Assembly (NCBI RefSeq): GCF_000372465.1
Contig: NZ_AQUZ01000049.1
Location: forward strand, 8,543-65,303
DNA: 56,761 bases
Reading direction: 5' to 3'
Origin: Kribbella catacumbae DSM 19601
GTDB taxonomy: Bacteria; Actinomycetota; Actinomycetes; Propionibacteriales; Kribbellaceae
Positions 8,801 through 16,700 of this stretch are shown here, in pieces. Made by a program: the position numbers and the translations under genes. The notes beneath the pieces are model-generated. The model searched no databases and had not been told where the DNA came from. It saw only the letters and a program-made list of their open reading frames with translations. The number at the start of each line of letters is the position of its first letter. Position 1 is the stretch's first letter.

Positions 8801-8840
8801 TTGACCCCTCCAGGTGCCCGGCCTACTGTATGCGGTATAC
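8801..8840 (+). promoter_or_regulatory. Promoter with overlapping operator site A for the hyi-gcl operon
   Basis: A sigma-70-like promoter: TTGACC (8801-8806), 17-bp spacer, TACTGT (8824-8829). It is overlapped from 8828 to 8840 by GTATGCGGTATAC, a match to the 13-bp palindrome GYATRCnGYATRC found at other oxalate/glyoxylate genes. The placement over the -10 and start region suggests repression. Confidence 0.6.
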
Positions 8841-8865
8841 CAAGCCCCTCCGGAAGGTGGGACCC

Positions 8866-9681
8866 ATGGAGAGATCGCGCGGCTATCGCATGGCCGTCAA
8901 CTGCTCGATCCTGTTCACCGAGCTACCCCTACTGCAAAGACCCCAGGCCGCCCGTTCCGCCGGTTTCGAGGCGGTCGAGTTCTGGTGGCCGTTCGACACC
9001 GCGCTGCCCGGTGACGCCGAGGTCGACGCGTTCGAACGCGCGATCCGCGACGCCGGTGTTCAGCTGACCGGACTGAACTTCGCCGCCGGTGACCTGCCGG
9101 CCGGCGATCGCGGCCTGGTGTCGTGGCCGCAGCGCTCGCTGGAGTTCCGCGACAACATCGCGGTGACGCTCGGGATCGGTGAACGCCTCGGCTGCCGCGC
9201 CTTCAACGCGTTGTACGGCAACCGCGTCGACGGCATCGCCCCCGCCGAGCAGGACGAGCTCGCCGTCGAGAACCTAGCCCTGGCCGGTACCGCGGCCGGC
9301 TCCTTCGGCGCGACCGTCCTGGTCGAGCCGGTCAGCGGAGCCCCGCGCTATCCGTTGCTGACGGCAACCGATGCGGTCGACGTCATCACCCGGGTCGAAC
9401 GCGAGGCCGGCGTCACCAGCCTCGGGCTGCTCGCCGACCTTTACCACCTGACCGTCAACGGCGATGACGTGAGCAAGGCGATCACGACGTACGCCGACCG
9501 CATCGCCCACGTACAGATCGCCGACGCACCGGGCCGCAACGAACCCGGTACCGGCGAGATCCCGATCGAGCAATACCTCGGTGAGCTCCAAGCCGCCGGG
9601 TACGACGGCTGGATCGGACTGGAGTACAAGCCCAGCACGACCAGTACCGAAAGCCTCGCCTGGAGCGCACCGACCGACTAG
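8866..9681 (+). CDS. hyi: Hydroxypyruvate isomerase
   Basis: A 271-residue TIM-barrel enzyme interconverting hydroxypyruvate and tartronate semialdehyde. Family signatures are visible: NCSILFTELPLLQR at the start, VLVEPVSGAP and LLADLYHL carrying metal-ligand acids, HVQIADAPGRNEPGTGEI, and GLEYKPS near the end with the last catalytic Glu. The ATG at 8866 follows GGAAGGTGG; an ATG at 8890 is a weaker alternative. It is first in a tight operon with glyoxylate carboligase (8-nt gap) and a PanE-like reductase, the usual company of Hyi in the glycerate pathway. Site A overlaps its promoter. Confidence 0.88.
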   Translation: MERSRGYRMAVNCSILFTELPLLQRPQAARSAGFEAVEFWWPFDTALPGDAEVDAFERAIRDAGVQLTGLNFAAGDLPAGDRGLVSWPQRSLEFRDNIAVTLGIGERLGCRAFNALYGNRVDGIAPAEQDELAVENLALAGTAAGSFGATVLVEPVSGAPRYPLLTATDAVDVITRVEREAGVTSLGLLADLYHLTVNGDDVSKAITTYADRIAHVQIADAPGRNEPGTGEIPIEQYLGELQAAGYDGWIGLEYKPSTTSTESLAWSAPTD

Positions 9682-9689
9682 GAGCTGGT

Positions 9690-11456
9690 ATGCCACGAAT
9701 GACTGCCGCCCGCGCGGCGGTGGAGATTCTCCGTCGCGAAGGTATCACGAACCTGTTCGGCCTCCCCGGCGCGGCCATCAACCCGTTCTACAGCGCCGTC
9801 CGCGCCCAGGGTGAGCTCAAACATGTCCTGGCTCGGCACGTCGAGGGCGCCTCGCACATGGCCGAGGGCTACACCCGCGCCAAGGCAGGCAACATCGGTG
9901 TCTGCGTCGGTACTTCGGGTCCCGCCGGCACCGACATGATCACCGGGCTCTATTCGGCCAGCGCCGACTCCATCCCAATCCTGTGCATCACCGGGCAGGC
10001 GCCGGTCGCGAAGCTCCACAAGGAGGATTTCCAGGCCGTCGACATCGAGTCGATCGCGAAGCCGGTGACCAAGTGGGCCGTCACCGTACTCGAGGCCGCG
10101 CAGGTTCCGGGCGCTTTCCAGAAGGCGTTCCAGCTGATGCGGACCGGTCGTCCCGGACCGGTGCTGATCGACCTGCCGATCGACGTCCAGCTGACCGAGA
10201 TCGACTTCGACCCCGAGTTGTACGCGCCGCTGCCGATCGCGACGCCGCGAGCCACCGTCGCGCAGGCCGAGCGGGTCCTGCAGTTGCTGGCCGAGGCGGA
10301 GCGCCCCCTCATCGTGGCCGGTGGCGGCATCATCAACGCCGACGCGGCGGACCTCCTGGTCGAGTTCGCCGAGCTGACCGGTGTACCGGTGGTGCCGACG
10401 TTGATGGGCTGGGGGACGATTCCGGACGACCATCGGCTGATGGCCGGGATGGTCGGCCTGCAGACGTCCCATCGGTACGGCAACGAGACGTTGCTCGCCT
10501 CGGACCTGGTGATCGGGATCGGCAACCGGTGGGCCAACCGGCACACGGGTGGACTCGACACCTATCGCGCCGGGCGCAAGTTCGTGCACATCGACATCGA
10601 GCCGACTCAGCTCGGCCGGGTGTTCGCGCCGGATCTTGGCATCGCGTCGGACGCGAAGGCGGCGCTCGAAGTACTGATCCATCTCGCTCGGGAGAAAGCT
10701 CCGCTCAAGGACCGGTCCGAGTGGACGGCTGATTGCCGCGAACGCAAGCGGACGCTGCAACGGCCTACCGACTTCGACGACGTGCCGGTGAAGCCGCAGC
10801 GGGTCTACCAGGAGATGAACAAGGCCTTCGGACCGGACACCCGGTACGTGTCCACGATCGGGTTGTCGCAGATCCAGGCGGCCCAGATGCTGCACGTGTA
10901 CCGGCCGCGGCACTGGATCAACGCAGGCCAGGCGGGTCCGCTCGGCTGGACCGGTCCGGCGGCGCTCGGCGTGGCGGTCGCGGATCCTGAGGCGACCGTC
11001 GTGGCGTTGTCGGGCGACTACGACTTCCAGTTCCTGATCGAGGAGCTCGCGGTCGGGGCCCAGTTCAACATCCCGTACATCCACGTGGTGGTGAACAACG
11101 CCTATCTCGGGCTGATCCGGCAGGCGCAGCGTGGGCTGGAGATGGACTACTGCGTACAGCTTGCCTTCGACAACATCAACACCCCGGAGCTGAACGGGTA
11201 CGGCGTCGACCACGTCAAGGTCGCCGAAGGCCTTGGCTGCAAGGCGTTGCGTGTGTTCGAGCCGGACGGCATCCTGCCCGCCCTGGAACAGGCGAAGAAG
11301 CTGATGGTCGAGCACCAGGTGCCGATCATGGTCGAGGTGATCCTGGAACGCATCACCAACGTCTCGATGGGGACCGAGATCGACAACGTGATCGAGTTCG
11401 AGGAGCTCGACGACGTACCCAACCCGATCCCGACCTCCTCCGGCCTACGAGACTAG
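9690..11456 (+). CDS. gcl: Glyoxylate carboligase (tartronate-semialdehyde synthase)
   Basis: A 588-residue ThDP- and FAD-dependent enzyme that joins two glyoxylate molecules to tartronate semialdehyde and CO2. It aligns with E. coli Gcl along its length. Most telling is V51 in LARHVEGASHMAEG: Gcl is the ThDP enzyme that has Val where nearly all relatives have the catalytic Glu. The LHKEDFQAVDIE block, INADAADLL and ISMG/VSMGTEIDN ending are also Gcl-specific. The ThDP motif starts at GDYDFQFLIEE and ends in NN (about residues 440-470). It is second gene of the hyi-gcl-reductase operon, with AGGAG before the ATG. Confidence 0.97.
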   Translation: MPRMTAARAAVEILRREGITNLFGLPGAAINPFYSAVRAQGELKHVLARHVEGASHMAEGYTRAKAGNIGVCVGTSGPAGTDMITGLYSASADSIPILCITGQAPVAKLHKEDFQAVDIESIAKPVTKWAVTVLEAAQVPGAFQKAFQLMRTGRPGPVLIDLPIDVQLTEIDFDPELYAPLPIATPRATVAQAERVLQLLAEAERPLIVAGGGIINADAADLLVEFAELTGVPVVPTLMGWGTIPDDHRLMAGMVGLQTSHRYGNETLLASDLVIGIGNRWANRHTGGLDTYRAGRKFVHIDIEPTQLGRVFAPDLGIASDAKAALEVLIHLAREKAPLKDRSEWTADCRERKRTLQRPTDFDDVPVKPQRVYQEMNKAFGPDTRYVSTIGLSQIQAAQMLHVYRPRHWINAGQAGPLGWTGPAALGVAVADPEATVVALSGDYDFQFLIEELAVGAQFNIPYIHVVVNNAYLGLIRQAQRGLEMDYCVQLAFDNINTPELNGYGVDHVKVAEGLGCKALRVFEPDGILPALEQAKKLMVEHQVPIMVEVILERITNVSMGTEIDNVIEFEELDDVPNPIPTSSGLRD

Positions 11457-11467
11457 GAGTCCTGCGC

Positions 11468-12478
11468 ATGAAGGTTGCGATTCTGGGCGCAGGGGCGATC
11501 GGCGCGTACGTCGGCGCCGCCCTGCACCGCGGCGGTACCGAGGTGCATCTGGTTGGCCGCGGCCCCCATCTGGCGGCGATCCGCAAGCGGGGCGTCGAAG
11601 TACTGAGCCCGCGCGGTGACTGGGTGGCCCGTACGCCGGCCACCGACGACCCGGCCGAGATCGGGCCGGTCGACGTCGTCTTCCTGGGGCTGAAGGCGAA
11701 CTCGTACGCGTCCTGCGGTCCGCTGATCGGGCCGTTGCTGCACGACAAGACGGCCGTGGTGGCCGCCCAGAACGGCATCCCGTGGTGGTACTTCCACGGC
11801 CTGCCGGGCCCGTACGAGGGCCGCCGGATCGAGTCGGTGGACCCGGGTGGTGAGGTGACCCGGGTCCTCTCGCTCGACCGCGCGATCGGCTGCGTCGTCT
11901 ACTGCTCGACCGAGCTGGAGGGGCCGGGCGTCGTACGGCATCTGGAGGGCACCCGGTTCTCGATCGGCGAGCCGGGCGGTGGGCAGTCCGAGCGATGCCT
12001 GGAGTTCAGCGAGGCGATGATCGCGGGCGGGCTGAAGTGCCCGGTCGAGGCCGACATCCGCAAGGACATCTGGATCAAGCTGCTCGGCAACGCGGCCTTC
12101 AACCCGATCAGCGCGCTGGCCCGCGCCACGATGGTGGAGATCGCCCAGCACGAGGGCACCCGCGCGATGATCCGGCTGATGATGGAGGAGACACTGGAGA
12201 TCGCCGCCGCTGTCGGCTGTTCGCCTGATATCTCCGTGGACAAGCGGATCGACGGGGCTGAGCGGGTCGGCGAGCACAAGACCTCGATGCTCCAGGACCT
12301 TGAGAAGGACAAGCCACTCGAGCTCGACGTGATCCTCGCCGCGGTGGTGGAACTGGCCGACCTGACCGGCACCAAGGCCCCGACCCTCCGCGCGGTCCAC
12401 GCGGTCACCGACCTCCTCTCGACCAAGGTCGGCATCCCACCGATCGCCCACGCCCCGACGGCGGCGAGGGCCGTCTGA
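11468..12478 (+). CDS. Ketopantoate reductase (PanE/ApbA) family oxidoreductase
   Basis: A 336-residue NAD(P)-dependent reductase. The Rossmann motif GAGAIG is at residues 7-12, and the C-terminal helical domain has KLLGNAAFNPISALARA, containing the Lys/Asn pair used by PanE. By family it would reduce 2-dehydropantoate. Its place directly after gcl (11-nt gap) makes a role on tartronate semialdehyde, hydroxypyruvate or a related 2-keto acid more likely. A GarR-type reductase also exists at 20975, so the two may be redundant or act on different products. A strong hairpin follows the stop. Confidence 0.85.
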   Translation: MKVAILGAGAIGAYVGAALHRGGTEVHLVGRGPHLAAIRKRGVEVLSPRGDWVARTPATDDPAEIGPVDVVFLGLKANSYASCGPLIGPLLHDKTAVVAAQNGIPWWYFHGLPGPYEGRRIESVDPGGEVTRVLSLDRAIGCVVYCSTELEGPGVVRHLEGTRFSIGEPGGGQSERCLEFSEAMIAGGLKCPVEADIRKDIWIKLLGNAAFNPISALARATMVEIAQHEGTRAMIRLMMEETLEIAAAVGCSPDISVDKRIDGAERVGEHKTSMLQDLEKDKPLELDVILAAVVELADLTGTKAPTLRAVHAVTDLLSTKVGIPPIAHAPTAARAV

Positions 12479-12480
12479 GC

Positions 12481-12530
12481 CAGGTGGGTCCGGAGCCGCG
12501 TGCCCTGCCAGGCCCCTCCGGACCCACCTG
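12481..12530 (+). terminator. Terminator hairpin of the hyi-gcl operon
   Basis: A perfect 15-bp stem (12481-12495 with 12516-12530) and a 20-base loop begin 2 nt after the stop codon of the PanE-like gene. It is followed by GTTCCACCTTGT, a weak T-rich tail. Confidence 0.75.
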
Positions 12531-12575
12531 TTCCACCTTGTACGCCGTACGCAGGCTCCTCCGTCGCCTACTCCC

Positions 12576-12784
12576 GCTCCTGCGTCGCAGCTGAGCACAG
12601 GCGGCGGTGGTCGGGGCAGGCAGCCGGCCGTGTGGTTGGTGTGCAGTCGGGTGGGGGGTATCGCTCATCATGAGGGTGAGCGAGTCGCGGATGCCGTCCC
12701 GACCGACAGGACATAGTGCGATTTTCGGGCCTCGCAAACGCTTGCCCGGGCCGATTCGAGGACTATGTCCTGTCGGTCGGGACA
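12576..12784. repeat. 209-bp direct repeat, copy 1
   Basis: The sequence is identical to 13332-13540 except one base (A at 12589, C in copy 2), so the duplication is recent or kept uniform. It carries palindromic element PE-2. Short ORFs here encode no recognisable protein. Confidence 0.92.
12696..12783. repeat. Palindromic element PE-2
   Basis: Arms 12696-12717 and 12762-12783 are the same perfect 22-bp inverted repeat as PE-1. The 44-base loop differs from PE-1 but is identical to PE-3. Confidence 0.9.
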
Positions 12785-13331
12785 ATCCAGGGGTTCACAA
12801 GGGCGTGCGCGGCGCTGAGGCGCGGGCTCCTGCGTCGCCGCAGTACACAGGCGGCGGTGGTCGGGCCGCGCAACCGTCGGCGTGGGTTTGGTGTCGACGT
12901 GCGGCCGCGTGGGCGGGCTCGCCGCTCCTGTCGTCGCGGCGGCTTGCGCGGTGGGGGTGGATGGTCGCGCACGCACGCACAGGGTTGAGGTTGGCCGGCG
13001 ACACGCCGTGGTTAGCACTTGCCGTTGGAGTTGGGTGTGCGTGCAGGTCCGCGTCGCCGGACCGGGGTGGCGGATCGGGATGCCAGCGGTGGCATCGGGT
13101 ACTGCGAGGCGGTTGCCGCCGGCGACGATTGTGGCGGTGCTCGGTCCGGTCATCGGGTAGGCGGCCGCGGTGGGCTCGCCGCTCCTGCGTCGCGTCTCGT
13201 AGTACGCGGGGCTCCTGCGTCGCCGCTGGACACTGGCTGCGGTGGGCGGCGCACGCAACCGCCGGCGTGGCCCGGTGTCGACGTGCAGCCGCGCGGGCTC
13301 GTCGCTCCTGCGTCGCGTCTCGCAGTGCGCG
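12785..13331. repeat. Degenerate tandem repeat spacer, no gene
   Basis: Between the two 209-bp copies the word GCTCCTGCGTCGC recurs. Across 12576-13344 it occurs exactly six times (12576, 12826, 13181, 13211, 13306, 13332), with a variant near 12924. A longer block (GTCGACGTGC-A/G-GCCGCG then GGCTCG and GCTCCTG) appears at about 12893 and 13280. The open frames are lopsided, low-complexity and share no family pattern, so I call no gene. Confidence 0.75.
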
Positions 13332-13540
13332 GCTCCTGCGTCGCCGCTGAGCACAGGCGGCGGTGGTCGGGGCAGGCAGCCGGCCGTGTGGTTGGTGTGC
13401 AGTCGGGTGGGGGGTATCGCTCATCATGAGGGTGAGCGAGTCGCGGATGCCGTCCCGACCGACAGGACATAGTGCGATTTTCGGGCCTCGCAAACGCTTG
13501 CCCGGGCCGATTCGAGGACTATGTCCTGTCGGTCGGGACA
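13332..13540. repeat. 209-bp direct repeat, copy 2
   Basis: Second copy of 12576-12784, offset 756 bp. It ends 20 bp before the stop of the GH35 gene and is followed by a partial repeat of the PE arm (GGGACATAGTC). Confidence 0.92.
13452..13539. repeat. Palindromic element PE-3
   Basis: Arms 13452-13473 and 13518-13539 form the same perfect 22-bp inverted repeat. It sits 20 bp from the 3' end of the minus-strand GH35 gene and could also stop its transcription. Confidence 0.9.
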
Positions 13541-13559
13541 TAGTCGGCCATTCGAGGGG

Positions 13560-15308
13560 TCAGAGCTCGAGCGGGCCGAGCGAAGCGCCAGGGACGAACC
13601 GAGCCGTCCGATCCGCCATCGTGTCCAGCTCCAGGACGATCAGTTCGTTGGATCCCTGGCGGATGGCAGGCGCAGGTATGTAGAGCGTGTGCTGCGGACC
13701 CCGCCGCCAGTAGCGGCCCAGGCAGAAGCCGTTCACCCAGACGAATCCCTTGCCCCAGGCATCGGTTCTCACGAAGTGGTCGGCGGGTGCGTCGGCCGAG
13801 AAGGTCGCCCGCCAAGCGGTCGGGCCGGGGGACGGGCGAACCTGGCCCTCGGTTGATTCCCACAAGCCGGGGATGCTGTCGAGGTCGATAGCGCAGGTCG
13901 ACCAGTCGGTGACGGGTTCCGAGTCCAGCAGGACAGGGCCGATGAGCCCCTTAGGTTCGCCGATACGAGGTCCGTAGTTGACCCGGCCCTGGTCCTCGAC
14001 AACCAACTCCAGGCGGCCGCCGTGGGGGAGCAGGATGGCGCGGTCGTGGTTCTCGCGTTCGAGCACGCCGACCGGGTGACCGTCGAGATAGACCTGAGCG
14101 CGGTCGCGGATCTCCCCGACATCGAGCAGAGCCGGACCCTCGCCAGAGAGCTCAGAGAGCTCAGAGAGCTCAGTCCGGTAGATCGCGACCTGGGCATCCA
14201 ACTCGTCGAGGGTCGGCAGCGACTCGTGCGTGGTCCACTGGCCGTTAACAGGCAGCGAGATCGGCGAGCCCAGCAGGACGGAGAACGCCGGCGCCGGCTC
14301 CACAGGGTCAGAGGCCAGAGCCGGCACAGCCGCATAGCGCGAGATCACCTCCCGAAAGGCGTGGAATTTCGCAGTGAAGTTGCCTGCCTCATCCAGTGGC
14401 GCGTCATAGTCGTACGACGTGATCGTCGGCCGGTAGACGCCCTTGTCGTTGGCGCCGTTGGTCAGCCCGAAGTTCGTGCCGCCGTGGAACATGTACACGT
14501 TGACGGACGCGCCCGCCGCCAGCAACGCATCCAGCTCCGCGGCCGCATCCTCGACCGACGTCGTGTGGTGAGGACCGCCCCAGTGGTCGAACCACCCGTC
14601 CCAGAACTCCATGCACATCAGCGGTCCCGACGGTTGGTGGGCCCGCAGCGTGGCCAGCCTCTCGGCACTGCGCGAACCGAAGGACGCGGTACGCAGTACG
14701 CCGGGCAAGCCGCCGGCCTCGAGCATCTCGTCGACCGGCTGGTCCACGGTGACCAGCGGCACCGTGATGCCTGCCTGGCCGATCATGTCGGCCACTGCCT
14801 TCAGGTAGACCTGGTCGTCACCGAAGGCGCCGTACTCGTTCTCGACCTGGACGAGGATCACCGGGCCGCCTTGCTGGACCTGGAGCGGCTCGACAATTCG
14901 CAGTACCTGCTGGAGGTACTCCTCGACCGCTGCCAGGAACTGCTTCTCGTGCCGGCGGACCCCCACGCCCGGCTCCCGGAAGAGCCAGGCGGGGAGGCCG
15001 CCGTTGTCCCACTCCGCGCAGATGTAGGGCCCGGGGCGGACGATCGCGTACATCCCGGCTTCGGCCACCAGCCGCAGGAAGCGGTCGAGATCGAGCATTC
15101 CCGTGGTGTCGAAGACGCCGCGCCGGGGACTGTGGGCGTTCCACGGCACGTAGGTCTCGATGGTGTTGAGCCCCATCAGGCGGGCCTTCTCGATCCGGTC
15201 CGCCCAGGATTGCGGGTGGATCCGGAAGTAGTGCAGCGCGCCGGACAGGATCCGGAACGGCGCACCGTCGAGGAGGAAATCGGACTCACCGATCGTGAAG
15301 TCGGACAT
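13560..15308 (-). CDS. GH35 beta-galactosidase
   Basis: A 582-residue retaining glycosidase cleaving terminal beta-galactosides, without a signal peptide and so cytoplasmic. The barrel has ALHYFRIHP, the GH35 block RPGPYICAEWDNGGLPAWL at about residues 90-110, the acid/base Glu in VQVENEYGAFG and the nucleophile Glu in CMEFWDGWFDHWG. C-terminal beta domains end with VNGFCLGRYWRRGPQHTLYIP, typical of the family. A 9-bp in-frame triplication encodes SELSELSEL (near 14148-14172). It is the last gene of the minus-strand uptake operon and would act on oligosaccharides brought in by the ABC system. Confidence 0.94.
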   Translation of the reverse strand: MSDFTIGESDFLLDGAPFRILSGALHYFRIHPQSWADRIEKARLMGLNTIETYVPWNAHSPRRGVFDTTGMLDLDRFLRLVAEAGMYAIVRPGPYICAEWDNGGLPAWLFREPGVGVRRHEKQFLAAVEEYLQQVLRIVEPLQVQQGGPVILVQVENEYGAFGDDQVYLKAVADMIGQAGITVPLVTVDQPVDEMLEAGGLPGVLRTASFGSRSAERLATLRAHQPSGPLMCMEFWDGWFDHWGGPHHTTSVEDAAAELDALLAAGASVNVYMFHGGTNFGLTNGANDKGVYRPTITSYDYDAPLDEAGNFTAKFHAFREVISRYAAVPALASDPVEPAPAFSVLLGSPISLPVNGQWTTHESLPTLDELDAQVAIYRTELSELSELSGEGPALLDVGEIRDRAQVYLDGHPVGVLERENHDRAILLPHGGRLELVVEDQGRVNYGPRIGEPKGLIGPVLLDSEPVTDWSTCAIDLDSIPGLWESTEGQVRPSPGPTAWRATFSADAPADHFVRTDAWGKGFVWVNGFCLGRYWRRGPQHTLYIPAPAIRQGSNELIVLELDTMADRTARFVPGASLGPLEL

Positions 15309-15336
15309 GCTTCTCTTTCTGCGCGGGGGTAGGGAC

Positions 15337-16689
15337 TCAGCCGTTGGTCTGGAAGCCCTGCTGGTTGCCGTAGCTCACCAGCGCGTCCTGCCAGGCCTTG
15401 AGTCCCGGGTCGAGGGCGGACTTGGCCTGGTAGGCCTTGCCGACCGTGTCGCCGTAGATGCTGTTCGCGTACAGCTGGAACGGCAGGTAGCTCCAGTCCT
15501 TGACGACCGTGCTGGCCGCGCCGGTGAGGACCTGGTTGATCTGCTGGCCACCGAAGTATGCGCTCGGCTTGTCGACGAAGGCGGGATCCTTGAGGTCGGC
15601 AACGGTCGACGGGAAGCCGCCGCTGGCCAGGAACGGCTTCACGCCGCCGTCGTGGTTGAGCCACTGCACGAAGCCGGCCGCCAGCGCGGGGTTCGCGCTC
15701 TGCTCGAGGACCGACTGGGTGCTGCCGCCGTTCTCCGCGGTGGCCGGCTGTCCGTCGTACGTCGGCATCGGGGCGACCCGCCACTTGCCGAGGCCGCCCT
15801 TGACCGACGACTCCAGCACGCCCGGCATCCAGGCGCCGATCGGGAGGGTCGCGATGCTGCCGTCAGCCAGTCCCTTGAACCACTCGTCCGTCCAGCCCGG
15901 GATGCTCGACACCAGACCGCCCGTGACGAGCTGGTCCCAGACCCCGGTCCACTTCTTCGTGCCATCATCCGCGAGGTTGATGGTGACGTTCTTTCCGTCG
16001 GTCTTGAACGGCTTGCCACCGGCCTGCCAGATCATGCTGGTGGTGAAGCCGGCGTCACCGGCGTCGTTGGTGATGTACTTCTTGGGGTCGGCAGCATGCA
16101 GCTTCTTGCCAGCGGCAACGTACTCGTCCCAGGTCTTCGGTACTGCGATGCTGTACTTGTCGAAGACCTCCTTGTTGTAGAACAGCGCCATCGGTCCCGA
16201 GTCCTGCGGCAAGCCGAACAGACCTTCACCGGCATGCACTGCCGTCCAGGTCGACGCCGTGTAGGCGGACTGGAAGCTGTCGAAGCCGTACTGACGCAGG
16301 TCGACGAGCGAACCCGGCAACGCGAACTGCGGCAGCGCCTGGTACTCGATCTGCGCGACGTCCGGTGCTCCCGAACCGGCCTTGATGACGTTCTGCAACT
16401 TCGTGTAGTGGTCGTTACCCGTGCCGGCGTTGACGTAGTTCACCTTGACGTTCGGGTACTCCGTCTGGAACGCCTTCACCTGAGCCTCGGCGGACGGCGT
16501 CCAGCTCCAGTAGGTGATGGTGCCGCCCTTCTCGAGTGCGGCCTTCACGGCATCCGGCGAGCCGGACGGCTCCGAGCTGCTGCCCGCGGTGTCCGAACCA
16601 CCGCAGGCGGCGAGCAGAACCGACGCGGCCGTGACTGCGGCGGAGGTGGCGACGAGTTTCCGCAGGCTGCGCCGATGACTGGTCTTCAT
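15337..16689 (-). CDS. ABC sugar-transport substrate-binding lipoprotein
   Basis: A 450-residue extracellular solute-binding protein (SBP family 1). It has a lipoprotein signal: basic MKTSHRRSLRK, hydrophobic stretch, and lipobox LLAAC with Cys near residue 27. The mature part shows family blocks such as GTITYWSWTPSAEAQVKAFQ and GLFGLPQDSGPMALFYNK. I start at the ATG at 16689, preceded by GAAGGGAAA, rather than an in-frame codon at 16713. It lies between the GH5 and GH35 genes and presumably binds the oligosaccharides released outside the cell. No ATPase gene is in the operon, so a shared MsiK-type ATPase probably powers transport. Confidence 0.92.
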   Translation of the reverse strand: MKTSHRRSLRKLVATSAAVTAASVLLAACGGSDTAGSSSEPSGSPDAVKAALEKGGTITYWSWTPSAEAQVKAFQTEYPNVKVNYVNAGTGNDHYTKLQNVIKAGSGAPDVAQIEYQALPQFALPGSLVDLRQYGFDSFQSAYTASTWTAVHAGEGLFGLPQDSGPMALFYNKEVFDKYSIAVPKTWDEYVAAGKKLHAADPKKYITNDAGDAGFTTSMIWQAGGKPFKTDGKNVTINLADDGTKKWTGVWDQLVTGGLVSSIPGWTDEWFKGLADGSIATLPIGAWMPGVLESSVKGGLGKWRVAPMPTYDGQPATAENGGSTQSVLEQSANPALAAGFVQWLNHDGGVKPFLASGGFPSTVADLKDPAFVDKPSAYFGGQQINQVLTGAASTVVKDWSYLPFQLYANSIYGDTVGKAYQAKSALDPGLKAWQDALVSYGNQQGFQTNG

Positions 16690-16700
16690 GATGTTTCCCT

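Noticed and set aside
12607..13354. Several ORFs of 70-250 codons in the repeat region
   Set aside because: They are built from the repeats, change frame between copies and show no recognisable protein features.
8616..13539. Could the recurrent 22-bp arms be a CRISPR array?
   Set aside because: They come as inverted pairs, kilobases apart, not as direct repeats with regular spacers, and no cas genes are present.
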